A stretch of 64,000 nucleotides of DNA, taken from positions 34,446,662 to 34,510,661 of the forward strand of contig NC_056533.1 in assembly GCF_910596095.1 (NCBI RefSeq), in the 5' to 3' direction. A model generated the notes under the pieces. The model worked only from the letters and a program-made list of their open reading frames with translations, was not told the origin of the DNA and made no database searches. A program made the translations under genes and the position numbers. The DNA comes from Thunnus maccoyii. Lineage: Eukaryota > Chordata > Actinopteri > Scombriformes > Scombridae. Below are positions 25,896-42,427 of the stretch, one piece after another; the stretch's first letter is position 1, and the number at the start of each line of letters is the position of its first letter.

Positions 25896-25926
25896 GAGAC
25901 TAGGGTTCATTAGGGTTCATTAGGGT
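25896..25926. repeat. Short tandem repeat with telomere-like TAGGGTT units
   Basis: The decamer TTCATTAGGG is repeated about two and a half times. The TTAGGG resemblance is probably coincidental. Confidence 0.5.
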
Positions 25927-25949
25927 TACGTGTACAAGTAATTGGGCCC

Positions 25950-26945
25950 GCCTATCTCCCCCACAGGGAGGAAGTGTCGAGCTGATGTGAGCGCGCATGC
26001 TCGGACTGGGCGGGCCAAACGCTGCTGGTCACCCACACAACTGGGCAAACTTTTTCACAACTGTAGTAAAGTTGACCAAGAGGCTGCTGCCCACTGGTAA
26101 AAAACTAAAGAGCCGTGAACATTTTGTACAGTTTCTTATATTCAAATATTTATTCTGACCGCTGTTGCGGTGGAAACGCTTGGTCTTGTGCGTAAAATCC
26201 ATTTTTAAACCCATCAGACTGATCGTTTTTTTTTTTTTTGGAGGTAACTTATCCACAACACATTACCACGAAGATGGGACGTCTCCTCTGAGCAAGGCTT
26301 GTTTGGCGGATTTGAGTAAGTTCAGACTTTTATTATGTGTTTTATCTTGCTAACATTTGTTAGTTTTAGTGCGAAATGGTTTGTTTGGCGTAATCTCTGG
26401 TTTCGGCGTCGCTGAGTTACCGCCTCCTCCTCCTCGCTGTAAACTTTTTTCCACTCCGGCCATATTACAGTAACTAAAGTCTTTATCTTTTCTATTAAAC
26501 AAAGGTGTTGATGTATGAAAAACTTTCAGGATTATCCGGTTTAATTGTGTTTAGTTAAGTTGCCCTAAAACCTCTTCAGACGGCGGGCGCTCGGAGCTGG
26601 CTGCACGACAACAAACATTACAATATAGGGAAACATTCGCTATTAAAACTGTCACATTAGCAACGAAACAGTGTTGCTTTGTAGTGATATAACGACAGGA
26701 ACTTCACTATAAATGTTTCAAAGTTTAAAGCGAGCCGCCGCTGTTACCGTATAAATGTTCCGCGCCAAGGATTTCAAAAAATATTTACCTGCGCGGGACA
26801 CTCTTTTCACTTCCTCTACGTTGCCTCGCGCCGCGCTCCCATTGGCTACTTCACAGAAAAAGGGCGGGACCGCGCCGTCCGTTGGGTCCGGCGATTCGAT
26901 GGAACGCACGTCAGTTACCGCCAATATCAATCTGGTGTTTTGATT
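25950..26945 (+). promoter_or_regulatory. CpG-rich promoter region of e2f8
   Basis: CpG density is well above the surroundings. There is an E2F-type site (CCTTGGCGCGG on the minus strand, 26,760-26,770) and another at about 26,311-26,318 (TTTGGCGG). Other motifs are an inverted CCAAT box at 26,841 and a GC box GGGCGGGA at 26,862-26,869. E2F sites fit the known E2F control of E2F8 transcription. A consensus GTAAGT at 26,314 could be the donor of a 5' UTR exon joined to an acceptor just before the ATG exon. The start site itself is not resolved. Confidence 0.55.
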
Positions 26946-27470
26946 AGATTTAAACAGATTTTTTATGATAGATTACACCAGAAAGGAAAAACAGACTAAT
27001 ATAATTACACCATCGGTACATTTCTAACTCGTGTCAGTGCTGTTAAAAAATAATGTGGGCTCCGGACAAATATATCGCACTCAAAAAGCGGTAGGACGAT
27101 CCCTCCGAAAATATTTTTGCTGTAACGTTGATAATTTTAACGTTAATAATTTTAACGTTACATAGCTGTAATGCCGAAATTAATGATAAAGAGTTAATAA
27201 TGTAAAGTTTAGTTTAGGATTAGATGCTGCTGCTTAAAACGGGCGATAAACCAGACTAATAAAAGATTGCATAATGTTAGTGTAGCATGTTTAAAGTTTG
27301 ATAGATGGAATACATGTTAACTAGCTTAGTGTAGGTTCATTCATACTGTTCAGTTTTTAAAGATTTTCCTGATATTTTACACAATCCCTGAGCTGCACTT
27401 ATCTCTGTGTTAAACCCTAGCTAACGTTAGCTAATATAATCCTTATTAAATTCTTATGCAAAGGTGGAAA

Positions 27471-30400
27471 ATGTCAAGAACAGCGTTTGAATCTCAAAAC
27501 CTCTCCCAGTCTGATTCCCAGGTCAGTAAGTGAGGAGTCTAAATGCTTCTCAGATATAACTTGTTTGTGATAATTCCCAGAATACTGCAGTAAGAAGGGA
27601 TAAGCTTGCATATAAATAATTATCTGTTGCTTTCTTCTCTTGCTGATTAGGATGGTGGCTTTGTAGCACCACAGGTTCCTGTAAATACTCCAAAGAAATC
27701 AACTGGCCCGTGTGTAGTCTCAGCGGAGAGCCAGCCAACCATGGGTCCCCTCACTACACCTAAAAAAGGAAGGGAAGTAGGCTCTGTCGACCCCTGGACG
27801 CCGACCTCCAACCTTAAAATGCTCATCAGCGCTGCTAGTCCTGACATCAGGAACAGAGAGAAGGAGCTGTGCACTGACACGGACGGACGGGAAGGTCCCG
27901 ACTCTATGCAGGTAGAAAAGAGTTTGTGACACACACACACTTTCTGATGAGTCAAGATGTTCAAAGGAATACGTGTTTCATCTGTTTTGTCATCTCCCTG
28001 CAGGACACTGAAAATGGAGAAGAGTCAGAGAAGATGATCAGCAGAAAAGAGAAGAGTTTGGGTTTACTCTGTCATAAATTCCTCGCCCGCTATCCAGATT
28101 ACCCAAACCCTGCCCTCAACAACGACATCTGCCTGGACGATGTGGCCACTGAGCTCAGTACGTCTGCTATATCGACGCTTTTTTTTAAATCTAAAATCAT
28201 TACAATCAGGGCAGCAGCTAATGGGTTGCTTTCATTACTCATGAATCTGTAGGTTCTTGTATCATCACTCAGTTTATATAATGCCCGTCAGAGGTTACCA
28301 AAGCAACCTATTATGGTATGATGTAGAGAGGAAAACAAATGTGCACATCTGAAAAACTATTAACGAGAAAATGTTTGGTATTTTTACTAGCAGATACAGC
28401 AAATTAGTATTAATTTAAATGTACATTTTGCCTGAAAACAATTACTGGGATAATGATTCTGTAATAACTGCAGTTCATTAGTTATTTCTATTCCAGACAA
28501 AACAACACCAAATGCCCATGAAAGCTGACTGTCAAACATTTTTCACACTGATTATAATTGTAATTTTTAGTTTATTCTCATAAACACAAATATATGAGTT
28601 TGTAGACACTTTAATACCACATTAATTACTGTAGTTTGCTTGAACTCCACTTTTCCCTCTTGTGAGTTTCAGTTTTCTTTACTGTGATTCATCAACTTGT
28701 GTTTTCTGTCATCACAGACGTGGAGCGCCGGCGGATTTACGACATCATGAACGTGCTGGAGAGCCTGCACATGGTGAGCCGCTCGGCGAAGAACCGCTAC
28801 ACGTGGCACGGCAGGACCAAACTGGCTCAGACTCTGGCCATTCTGAAGCAGGTGGGCGAGGAACACAGGTACGGACAGCAGATGCAGCAGATCCGGCACC
28901 GTCTCCTGGACAAGGAGTTCGACTTTGACGGGGAGGAGAAGGAGAACGAGGTGGTGGTGGACTTGGAGAACGGCGAACAGGGACAGAAGGAGCTCTTCTT
29001 CGTGGAGCTTCCTGGAGTAGAGTTCAAAGGAGGTGAGAGAGCTGGCTGCAGAGTTTTTCTGGCTTTTACAATGTAAATGTTTAGTGTTTTTGTGGTGTAG
29101 CGATCACATTTTTAACCTCCTTTTTTGTCCTCTCCAGCCTCCGTTAACAGTCGGAAGGACAAATCTCTGCGGGTGATGAGCCAGAAGTTCGTCATGCTCT
29201 TCCTGGTGTCTAATCCTCGTGTGGTCAGTTTGGACGTAGCCGCCAAAATCCTGATCGGAGAGGACCAGGGCGCGGATCAAGACAAGAACAAGTTCAAGAG
29301 TGAGTGCATCATTGTACTGCTGATGACACTGAAGTCCACTCTTAAGCCTGAAGATGTTTACATTAAAACGCAGGTGCAGTAGATAACCTCGCTGTCTGTC
29401 GTGTGTTTGCAGCCAAAGTGCGGCGGCTGTACGATATAGCCAACGTGCTGCGGAGCCTGAAACTGATTGAGAAAGTCCACGTGACGGAAGAGAGGGGGAG
29501 GAAACCGGCGTTTGAATGGGTCGGCCCCGAAGAATTCCCAGAAGTCAAAGGTATGGAGAACTTCTTTTCCTGTTGTGTTAGTGTTCATATTTTTGACCCA
29601 CAATTCGAGTGAATTTTTCGAGCTCAGCATCGTCGTCTTAAGACTAAACATTAAACTCTTGTTTCAGACTTAGAGAGCTCCACATCCAAGTGTCCACCCA
29701 CCAAGAAGACAAGCGTACTGGAGTTGCGTCCCTCTGTAGACAACTGTGCCAAAAACCTCTTTCCATCAACGGGGGCTAAACGCAGCTTCACCCGACACCC
29801 CTCCCTCATAAAGCTGGCTAAGAGCATTCAGGACGACCGGCGCAAGATCAACTCCGCACCCAGCAGTCCTGTCAAGAGTTCACTCAGTGAGTACAGACAG
29901 CGTTTCTTCAGACCAGGTCGCCGTTGCGGTGTGTCTTTATGAATGGCGTGATGACACTAATCTTGGTTTCCTCTTTCGCTTTCAGGTGACTCGTCAAACA
30001 CTGACTTCCCAAACAAGATGGCTCAACTTGCTGCTATTTGTAAGATCGAACTTGACCAGGAGTCAGCGTAAGTCTGCATCTAGACTCACTGTTTACACTA
30101 AAACTGTTTGAGGCTCTTTAAATGAAATCTGGTGCATTTGTCCATTTAAAGGAGTGTAGTCTGGTGCAGAACAAAGACCTGCACCTAGTCCACCTAAGAA
30201 AGAGGCTGCTTCCAAACAAACTCTGGTGTTTTGTTTTCTTTGTAGCAACACTCATATCTGAATGAGTTGATGTGTTTCTGCTCTACTGATGAGGCATCTC
30301 TGTCAGGGATGGAAATAAGTTGATTATTTTGCAGTTAAATATTATTTAACTGACTGTTAAGAGAATTGTAGTGACACTTGAGTCAAATCTAATTTCACTT

Positions 30401-33400
30401 TGTTATTAAGCAGTGTAATACTCAAGAGCAGAGCAGCGTGACTTGCAGGGCCACACAGTAATGAGGACGCAGGATCACTGATCGCCAAAAATATGAAAAC
30501 GAGTCAGCTGCCCTTTGTTGCAACTCTTGAGTTGTTTGTAATAGAACACTGGATGGAGAGCAAGAGAACTGTACTGCTCAGCTCCCAGCCTTAGATTTTA
30601 TAATTTGTTATTCCTCGTAGAGCCCTTTAGGGTTAAACGAGGCTAATTAATCTGCTTCTGTTCCAGGACTGGAGACGAAGATCCAAATCCTGCTCCCACT
30701 GAGCCGCGCACAGCTGCCGAGCAGCTGGAGCCGACCGCTTCCAGCTCAATGGAACCACCTCAGAAACCGTTACTAACTCCGACGCAAGAGCTGCGAGTCA
30801 ACACTACTGTCCACCTCACCCCTCACGCCCAGCTGCCGGCCCAGCCGCCGGGCACCGTCGCCTACATCCCCGCGCAGTGTTCACCCCTGATCCCCGTCCT
30901 GTTACCTCAGCAGCAGGGGAGCGGTCCCTACGCCGTGTTTTTACGCTCCTCCTCCCTCAGGCCGAACCCTCTGGCCAGGCCGCAGCCCACCAGCCTCGCC
31001 GTACGCTCCATGACCTTCGAGGATAAGACTGGGCGGAGCCCGACGGCCCAGTCGGCCGCAAAGAGCCAGTCGGCCTCCAGGGCGCCGGACGTCAGCCCCT
31101 TGGTGCTCAAACGGCTGTGTTCTGATTCAGCGTCAGAGAGCAGCCCCTCTAAAGCCAAGAGGACGGACTCCAACTTCAAGGTGAGCAAAATAAATATACT
31201 GTTAAACTTTTTACACTCAGCGTGCTCTTTATTAGGAACACCTGTGAAATATAACAACTCTGCTATAAATTCTACTTTTACAGAGCTTATACATTTTCAG
31301 TTTTGACATTGTCAGAACGGTGATAACTCTACTTCATGTTTATTATGGAAAAGTGTTCTTGATATTTTGCCCCCACATTATGGGGTGGATTTAAAAAAAA
31401 AAAAAAAGAAGAAGCATGACAGCAAGTTTCTACACCCACAGGAGCCGTAAACAGACCACAGCATGATACAGTTGCAAGACATGAAATTTTTTTCCTAACG
31501 TAAATGTACTATAAATCTTAATTACTGTGTAAACCCCATAAATAAAGGCAACAACGAAGGCATGCTGGGAAATATAGGAATGACTGAGGTGTACAATACT
31601 GCACAGGCGTGCAAATCAGAAAAAATAAAGTAGCTATAAAGAAGAAAATGTAGAAGAACCACTGAGTGGAGGAAAAGTAGAGGAACATTTGAAGAAAAGT
31701 AGTTACACCAAATGGAAATGACAGGACAGAACCTGATTGAAACAACAGAGGGAGATGATTTCCTTTCATATCTCTTGTTATGATGCTGCTCGCTGTCTTC
31801 ACCACGGTGTTCCAGGCCGTTAGGAAAGCAACTGACTAGTCTTCTTCAATATTCTGCACAACAAAAACGTGATGTGCTATTAATGAAACAGATGTGTAAA
31901 ACACAGAATCACTTAAAACTTGTGTGTCATGTTATAACGTATCTTTTCTCCCTCTCTGTCTCTCACACAGGACACTTCCCCGAAGCTGTGCGAGATCCTG
32001 CAGGCTCGTCTGAAGGCCCGTCGCGGCGGTCAGCTCTCCAGTCGGCCCTCGCCTCGCGCCCTCCACCTGGACCCCGAGTTCGTCAACACCCCCGCCGTAG
32101 GCGCCGTAGCCCATCAGCCTCTAGAGCAGAGCTTGGAGACGTTCCTGGACAGGGAAGACAAGACGGCGAACTCCGACAGCGAGGCGGGACTGACGCCGGT
32201 CAGAGACGTCCCGCTCACGCCGGGACAACTCCACACCGAGGTAAAAGCGCAAACACGCCGCTCACAACCCAGAAAGACTTTAGAGCACAAATTCCAACCA
32301 GATTAGGACGCAGATTGTTGTATTTGTTGATCAGAATGAGTGTAACATTTATTTCTCTGCTTCCTTCAGACTTTAGTGCCAGCTGGATACCTGATCCCAA
32401 TCTCCCAGCAATCCCTTATCGGCTACAAGGAAATACAAGCTTCAGGTGGAGAAAACAACAAAGCTTCAACTCCCACTTACAACATCTTCCAAACACCAAC
32501 TGCAGGTATTTATATCGTTAGATAAAATGATGATTTACATCTCAGGGTGCAAGAGTTTGTCTTTAGCCAAACTATAGTGAAAGATTTTACTTTGTTATAT
32601 TTAGATTTGGGCAATTTGATTTTAAATAACTAAATAAAAAAATGTCCATCACAAGGGGACATCTTTAAATTCCTTTTTTAACTGTCAAAATCCCAAAGAT
32701 ATTAATTTACAGTGATAGAAAAGAGACAAAAGAAATCAATTCTCACATTTAAGAAGCAAGAACAAGAGAAGGTTTTGCATAATTAATCACTTATCTGTTA
32801 ATTTTCAACTAAATCAATCAACTAATCAGTTCAAACACAGGTGATTCTCTTTAAATTTATTTTCTTCTTACAGTAGTTTAGATTTGAAACCTGTCAACAA
32901 GGCTGAAGTTCAGCTCCAGTCAATAACTACATCAGAATGAACAGACGGGACCGTTTTGTCTTCCACAGGCTCCAGACCTCCACCAGCCCAGGAGATTACA
33001 CCCACCGGCCTTCGTCTTCACAAACCCCCTGCTGCTGCCGCCGCCGCCACCGCCTCGCCCCACGCCGCCCAGCAGGCCCACCGCCTCCACAGCCCCAGCC
33101 CCGCCATCCTCAACTTCACCCTGCAGAACCTGGGCCTGATCTCGGGCTCCAGCCCGGTAAACGCTTTCACGGCCCCCCAGACTCCAGAACACGCCAACAC
33201 TCTGGCCAGTCCGCTGGCTCTGCAGCAGAGAGGGATGGTTTTCATCAAACCGCTGTCGCCTGTGCCGGTCCAGCAGTCTGTGCCCCCGCATCCGGTGGCC
33301 CTCATCAGTGTACAACAGGTACAAAAAACTGCTGTGTTTAGTTACATTTTGCATTTTTAAAGGGTAACTACACACTAAATCATTTTCTTTACGCTGTACA

Positions 33401-34480
33401 TATAATCACATGATAGTCTGTGTTAGCATGTGATAATATTGTGTGTAAAAACTGCTATTTGTGCTCAAAATTAGCTTATTTCTGTCTGCTTGGATCTGAA
33501 AATTCAGTTCAAACTCTCTGCTCCTCCCCACTCGAGACGTAATATAAACACTTCCAGGTGTATTTCATATCATCCGCCCACCAAGTATAAATATCAGAAC
33601 AACGGCTAACTGTAGCTTCAGTTTGTGCTTCTCACACAGAGCTGCAGGTAGCGTTAGCAAGTGTGATAAGAGATGTCAGAGAGGTGATGTGGTCATGCAA
33701 ATAAGCCAAAGATTTCTTCCTTTTCTGTGGGCCGGCCAATAACTCTGCTATATTCAGAGCTTTGCGAGATATTCAGGGCTGACGATGCTAACGTTAACCA
33801 CGATAAACAACAGCGCTACGGCTAAGTACTGACACACACCTGAGAGCTGGACAGAAGCTTTTACAAAGATCTGTGAATGTGCTGGTAGTGACTGTCAGAG
33901 CTCCAGCAGACTCTCTGTGTGTCTGCAGCTCTGTAACCACAGAGAGTCTGACAGCAGCTGCTCACGGTCGGTTGGCTCCAACAGCTTCATATCACCAGTC
34001 ATGCTACGCTGAGCGGTGGTCAGTTTCAGTCCGCTCCGGTCGGTGTCCTCTTACCTCCCGTGTCACACACACTACAGCTGCATTTTTTAAATATGCAGGG
34101 ATGGAGGGAGCTAGCAGGATTCTGATGTGTAGTTACTCTTTAAAACGTCAGTTCACCAAAACCACAAGAACATGCATCTAGCTGTCAGCAGTTCATGAGA
34201 ACAGTCTGTTTGGTAGAAAGTCTTAATCATAGTCATGATTTGATTGAACTAAACCTTTAAGATCAAAAGCCGTCAAACTAACTGATCATTCTCTGCTGTC
34301 TTCTTCCTCCAGCCTGTGATGACCACCCCTAAAGGGACGGGGCTCCCCCAGCACAGCTTCTTCCACACGCCGGTCCCCCTCTCGCCTCTTGCTACCGTGG
34401 TAACCAGCGGCGGACACCCGGCCACCAAAACTGTTTACATCCCTCAGAGGAGGCTGGACGTCAACACTGAGGACTCCTGA
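27471..34480 (+). CDS. e2f8: Atypical E2F transcription factor E2f8
   Basis: Thirteen coding exons: 27471-27521, 27651-27911, 28004-28157, 28718-29032, 29138-29299, 29413-29550, 29668-29886, 29986-30067, 30667-31180, 31971-32240, 32370-32505, 32969-33318, 34313-34480. They join in frame with GT-AG introns into 939 aa (human about 867). E2f8 is a nuclear repressor of E2F targets that binds DNA without DP partners. Two winged-helix DNA-binding domains are visible: about residues 118-188, with [19 protein letters not shown], and about 266-353, with [10 protein letters not shown] and [10 protein letters not shown]. The N-terminal PLTTPKK and PWTPT motifs, and the linker SAPSSP after domain 2, favour E2F8 over its paralogue E2F7, as do the neighbours csrp3 and zdhhc13. 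The C-terminal half is Pro/Ala/Gln-rich and low in order, with a six-Ala run in exon 12. A KEN motif lies at residues 230-232 between the domains. The ATG is the first in the exon; the 5' UTR is probably spliced. Confidence 0.96.
32690..32850. mobile_element. Degraded CTGCAAC/GATTAATCG repeat in e2f8 intron 11
   Basis: Internal and terminal segments resemble other copies (CACATTTAAGAAGCAAGAAC, then TTAATTTTCAACTAAATCAA). No terminal repeat is preserved. Confidence 0.4.
33355..34145. mobile_element. 791-bp terminal-inverted-repeat element in e2f8 intron 12
   Basis: The left end TTTTAAAGGGTAACTACACA (33,355-33,374) is matched by its reverse complement at the right end (34,126-34,145) with 19 of 20 identities. 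The element fills most of the intron. It encodes no transposase, so it is non-autonomous. Target-site duplications are unclear because the ends sit in T/A runs. Confidence 0.75.
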
Positions 34481-35260
34481 AAGCCTTGAAGGAACCCCCC
34501 CCTTCCCCCCCCTGATGATTGTGTACATTATATGAGTGTATGGGTATTGTTTGTGTCTTGTGGGCGGGTGTCTCGTGATTAGCGTTTTCTAGGATTCATT
34601 ACCTCTGAACATTTCGCAGCAGTCTCACTGCCATCGTTCTTATCACGGCCTCGGGGCTAAAAATAGCCGCCGCACGGACCAGAGCTGCGGCACGGTGGAC
34701 ACACGGAAATTAGGTTTCACAACAAGTTCACCAGAGACTCATGAACACTACTGTCCTGCTCGTGGTGATGCTGGTGGAAAGTGTTTCCCCCAGAGATGAA
34801 TTTGATTTCCAGAGAACAAACCAAACAGTTGTTTTTCTTAACAGGGTTTTTTATTTTAATTTTATTTTTAGTTATATTTGCTGATGTGGGTGATGTGAGC
34901 ACCAAAATGTTTTATTATTCAAATTACCAAGATTAGTTAACGTCACATCAACGCCATAAAGAAAAAACACACCGAAGTTAGATGGACGTTTTTGACTGAA
35001 AGTTAAATTTGATTGGAAAAATTACCGACTGATCATTTTGTCTCTAAGTAAAAAAACTTTTGCACATATGTAAATGTTATCTGTTACCCCTTTTTTTTTT
35101 TTAAAAATGGAAATGTTAAGAATATGTGAATATTTGTGATGAATTCTAAGACTAATCAGACATTTTGATAAGTTTAATTTATAAGGAAATTACCTTCATT
35201 TTTTTGATGTCCTGCTAAATGTAAAATGCAAAATAAATTTTAATAGATTTTTGTCTAAGA
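34481..35260 (+). other. e2f8 3' UTR
   Basis: Begins after the TGA at 34,478-34,480 with C-rich then AT-rich sequence. A canonical AATAAA at 35,232-35,237 followed by T/GT-rich sequence marks the probable cleavage site around 35,255. Contains T-rich runs, including TTTTATTTTTAG-like stretches. Confidence 0.6.
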
Positions 35261-35334
35261 GCATCATGTGATGTGTGTCTGTGTTTTACAGTGATGTTTC
35301 TCATAATACTGAATACTGGACATTGGGGGGAAAT

Positions 35335-35600
35335 GTGGGTCTACAACTAACAGTTATCTTCATTAATCTGTCACTTATTCTCATATTTAATCATTTAGTC
35401 TATAAAATTTCAAAATATAGATTTTAGACCAACAGTACGATGTCCAAATATGTTAAATTTGGAAGAAAAGCAGCAAATCTTCACATTTTGAGAAGCAGGA
35501 AATAGCAAATGTTAAGCATTATTCCTTGATTATCAATGATTATCAAAATTTCAGATAATTTTCTGTTGATCAGTCAGTCATTTAACTGTTTCAGCGCTGG
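35335..35600. mobile_element. Copy of the CTGCAAC/GATTAATCG dispersed repeat
   Basis: Starts TCTACAACTAACAGTTATCT and ends with GATAATTTTCTGTTGATCAG, with the internal CACATTTTGAGAAGCAGGAA segment seen in other copies. Directly downstream of the e2f8 polyadenylation site. Confidence 0.55.
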
Positions 35601-37110
35601 ACGTTTCCCAGAGGTTGAATCCTAAAGACTTTTTATCCTCTTGACTTTGAGTCCAGCAGAACCAACTGGTCCAGTACAGAAGAAGCTGGAAAGTCACAAC
35701 TGAGGCTGATTAGAGTTTAGCAAAGTGTGATAACATAAAGCTAAGGTGACGCCACATCCCTTTATGTCAGCAGAACGGGAAAATGTTGAGACCTGGGAGC
35801 ATTTATACCTTATTTCAGGATTTGTCATTATACCATATAAATGTAAAAGAAGCTTTAATTACATAAGTGCATCATGTCACATATATGTAGCAGTTCATTA
35901 ATGTTAAATTAGGTTTTAAACTGTTGGTTGTTTAATTTATTTTTAATTAGCCGTATTGATTGTTAGGTTAAAGTCTCCCTCCACTCACACATGTGTTTAG
36001 CTTATTGTTCCTGTACTCTGATGTTTGAGCTTCACTGTGCAGGATGATGTTTGTGCAGTTGTGAAACTAGACGGATGTTTTCACTTTCGTCTGCTGAAAG
36101 TTTCTCTGCTCTTTATATATCAGAGTTTAAGGGACGGGCCTACCAGCAGGATTTGTGACATCACAACAGGTTTTGAAGGGTCATGGTCAAGTATTCAATT
36201 TACACAAGTGTGATTTGGGAGCTTGAAGCCTCAAAGGGTACAAACACTAAGAACTGACTTTTCAGTGGAGGAAAAATGTGTCCAGTTAAACAGTTACATT
36301 TTTGAAGTGAAATATATTTGCATATTCATAGATTCAGGATTTTTCATTGAAGGAGATGGGATATGGGGGTTTATTATGAGATGATTAGACACATTATTAC
36401 AAGCAGAGTATTTTTTATATAGTGTGAAGTGGATCATCTTATTTACATTCAACTGGTAACAATTACAAAGTTCTTGCAAACCAGAAAATACTATAGGCAA
36501 GTCTGTGGGATCAAAAACTGACAGAAACTAAATATTCTGCACAGTGTCGAACTCTTGAACTCACTGAACTGACACGTTTTCAGTCCTCAGACTTCAGCAG
36601 GTCTTGAACTGAAACTCTTGAGGTGGGAGATACAGATGAAAGTTTCCTCTCGTTCTCTCGTAATTACAACTAACAACCAGCCTTTCATAACCTGATTCAT
36701 TCAAATAGAAACTGAAAATTCAGTTTGATTATCAGACTAAACTTTTCCCATAAATAAAGGGAAGGTGGCATCAAATGTCCTAAAATAGCCGACCTACAGA
36801 AGTAGATTTAGGCAACAACATGACCAACCACATTGTTTTCCGGCACCGTTTGGTGTATGACGTGCCCATTGTTTACGTACATAATCCTACAACATACCAT
36901 GTGGATGCATCCTCTTCGTGCAGCTGTCAGTCAGTGTCGGCTGGAGTTTCCTGTCTGAGTCCAGAACAAATGTTGGAGTGGCTGATGTTCAGGCCTCTTT
37001 CAGCCTGTGATGATGAAGGGTCAGAGGGCTCGGCTTTGTCACGAGTTATTTTAGGAAGATGGTTTCATTGAAGCGTCACCGGTGGTCTGAGGTGATGGTG
37101 AGATGGAGGG
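35601..37110. other. Intergenic region e2f8-csrp3 and upstream region of csrp3
   Basis: No gene supported. The part near csrp3 has E-boxes (CATGTG at 36,898-36,903 and CAGCTG at 36,921-36,926) of the kind bound by myogenic bHLH factors, consistent with muscle expression of csrp3. I could not find an exact MEF2 or CArG box. The open frames here are short and unsupported. Confidence 0.4.
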
Positions 37111-37176
37111 TATTTAAGCTGAGCCGGGAGCGTTCGCTGCCACGTTAGGACAGAAGCACAAAGGCTTGGATTCAAG
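37111..37176 (+). promoter_or_regulatory. csrp3 TATA-like element and non-coding first exon
   Basis: TATTTAAG at 37,111-37,118 lies about 30 bases before a plausible transcription start near 37,140. The sequence then runs to CAAG with a consensus donor GTAAGC from 37,177. A short untranslated first exon followed by an ATG at the very start of exon 2 is the usual CSRP gene layout. The start site is inferred from TATA spacing. Confidence 0.6.
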
Positions 37177-38104
37177 GTAAGCAGTGATTCTTTTCTATTA
37201 ATGCTTCCTGTTGGTAGTTGAGTTGATATTACAGCACACAGGTAACGTGGTTGATTTAATGATGAGGCTGTTTATTGTCTCTTCTTTGAGCAGCTTCTAT
37301 TTTTGACCTTGAGTTTGTTCCATATGTGAGAATTCTCATTTTTCTGGAGGGAATTCAGTATTTTTCCGGTCGATTCTGATGAAGAGGCTGCTTTGCTTTT
37401 GTCCGTCCGATGTCTCAGTAAAGCCTCTATTCCTGGAATATCACATACCAGTCCTGTGAGGTGATGGGCAGCCTCTGATAGGAGTGGAAACTGGAATGTC
37501 AGACAGAAGGCCAGAGAGGGCACCGACGCCACATCTCCAGGCTTTCAGGGCTTTTAGGGGAGTCAAGAACCCTCAAAACTGATAAGAAAATGAATCAGTA
37601 AAGCTGTGTTAGAGTTAATTGGTTTAAATTGTTAAACTAAAATATTATATTTTTAGAACAGGTCAAGACAATATTGGGGAAGGTTAAGTTTTTATTAATT
37701 TATTAACACTTTAATTTGATGATTTGATAATGCCATTTTAACAACCTGAAATATGTCTCTACATCCGCCTTAAATTTGGGAAAATGGGTGAAAATTGAGA
37801 GTAGAAAATGAGAAGGGACATGTAAAAAAGTGTACATGACTTACAGTAGTTTTCCTCACTTTATAAAAGTATTTAGATATTTAGATTATCAGTTTATCTT
37901 TCAGTCCAGTTTTACTTCCCTACTTTTTGTTTTTGAGTTATATTATTGACTCTGGAATCACATCTAACAGCAAATATCATCAGATCCTCATGAACGCTTT
38001 TGTCATTCAACACTTATCAGAGCTTAACGGGCAAAAAGATCCCACCTCATCTTCATTCATATCATTATAAATACATATTTGAACAATTTTAAGATGTTAC
38101 ATTA

Positions 38105-38345
38105 GAAGAGAGTAGAAATGATTAGTTAATTAATCAGCAAAAATATTAATAATTACTCTGTCAAGAAAAAATACCAAACATTCTCTGGTTCCATCATTTA
38201 AACACGTCATGTTGTGCTCTGAGAGATTTTGATGGGTATTTTTCACTATTTTTTGACATTTTATAAACCAAACGATTAATAGATTTAATTGAGAAAAGAA
38301 TGTGCATATGAATCATTAATGAAACTGTTGCAGCCTTACATTAGA
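38105..38345. mobile_element. CTGCAAC/GATTAATCG repeat copy in csrp3 intron 1
   Basis: Left end GATTAGTTAATTAATCAGC and right end ATTAATGAAACTGTTGCAGC, with the internal CATTCTCTGGTTCCATCATT and CACTATTTTTTGACATTTTA segments typical of this family. The remainder of intron 1 (37,177-38,448) shows nothing else I can name. Confidence 0.6.
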
Positions 38346-38448
38346 CACTGGAACTATGATGGATGACATTTATGACATTTACTGTATTAAGACATTTCAG
38401 CTCTATATTATATGTTCTTATCTATTTATTTATTATTTTTCCTTTTAG

Positions 38449-42427
<3,979 letters not shown>

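Noticed and set aside
25896..25926. Interstitial telomeric repeat
   Set aside because: Units are TTCATTAGGG decamers, not TTAGGG arrays, and only about 2.5 copies.
28662..28928. 88-codon frame over e2f8 exon 4
   Set aside because: Out of frame with the E2F domain; the real frame gives the [10 protein letters not shown] motif and correct phases.
31874..32521. 215-codon frame spanning e2f8 exons 10-11
   Set aside because: Runs through exon 10, its intron and exon 11 in a wrong frame; splicing in phase 0 at 31,971 gives the E2f8 sequence.
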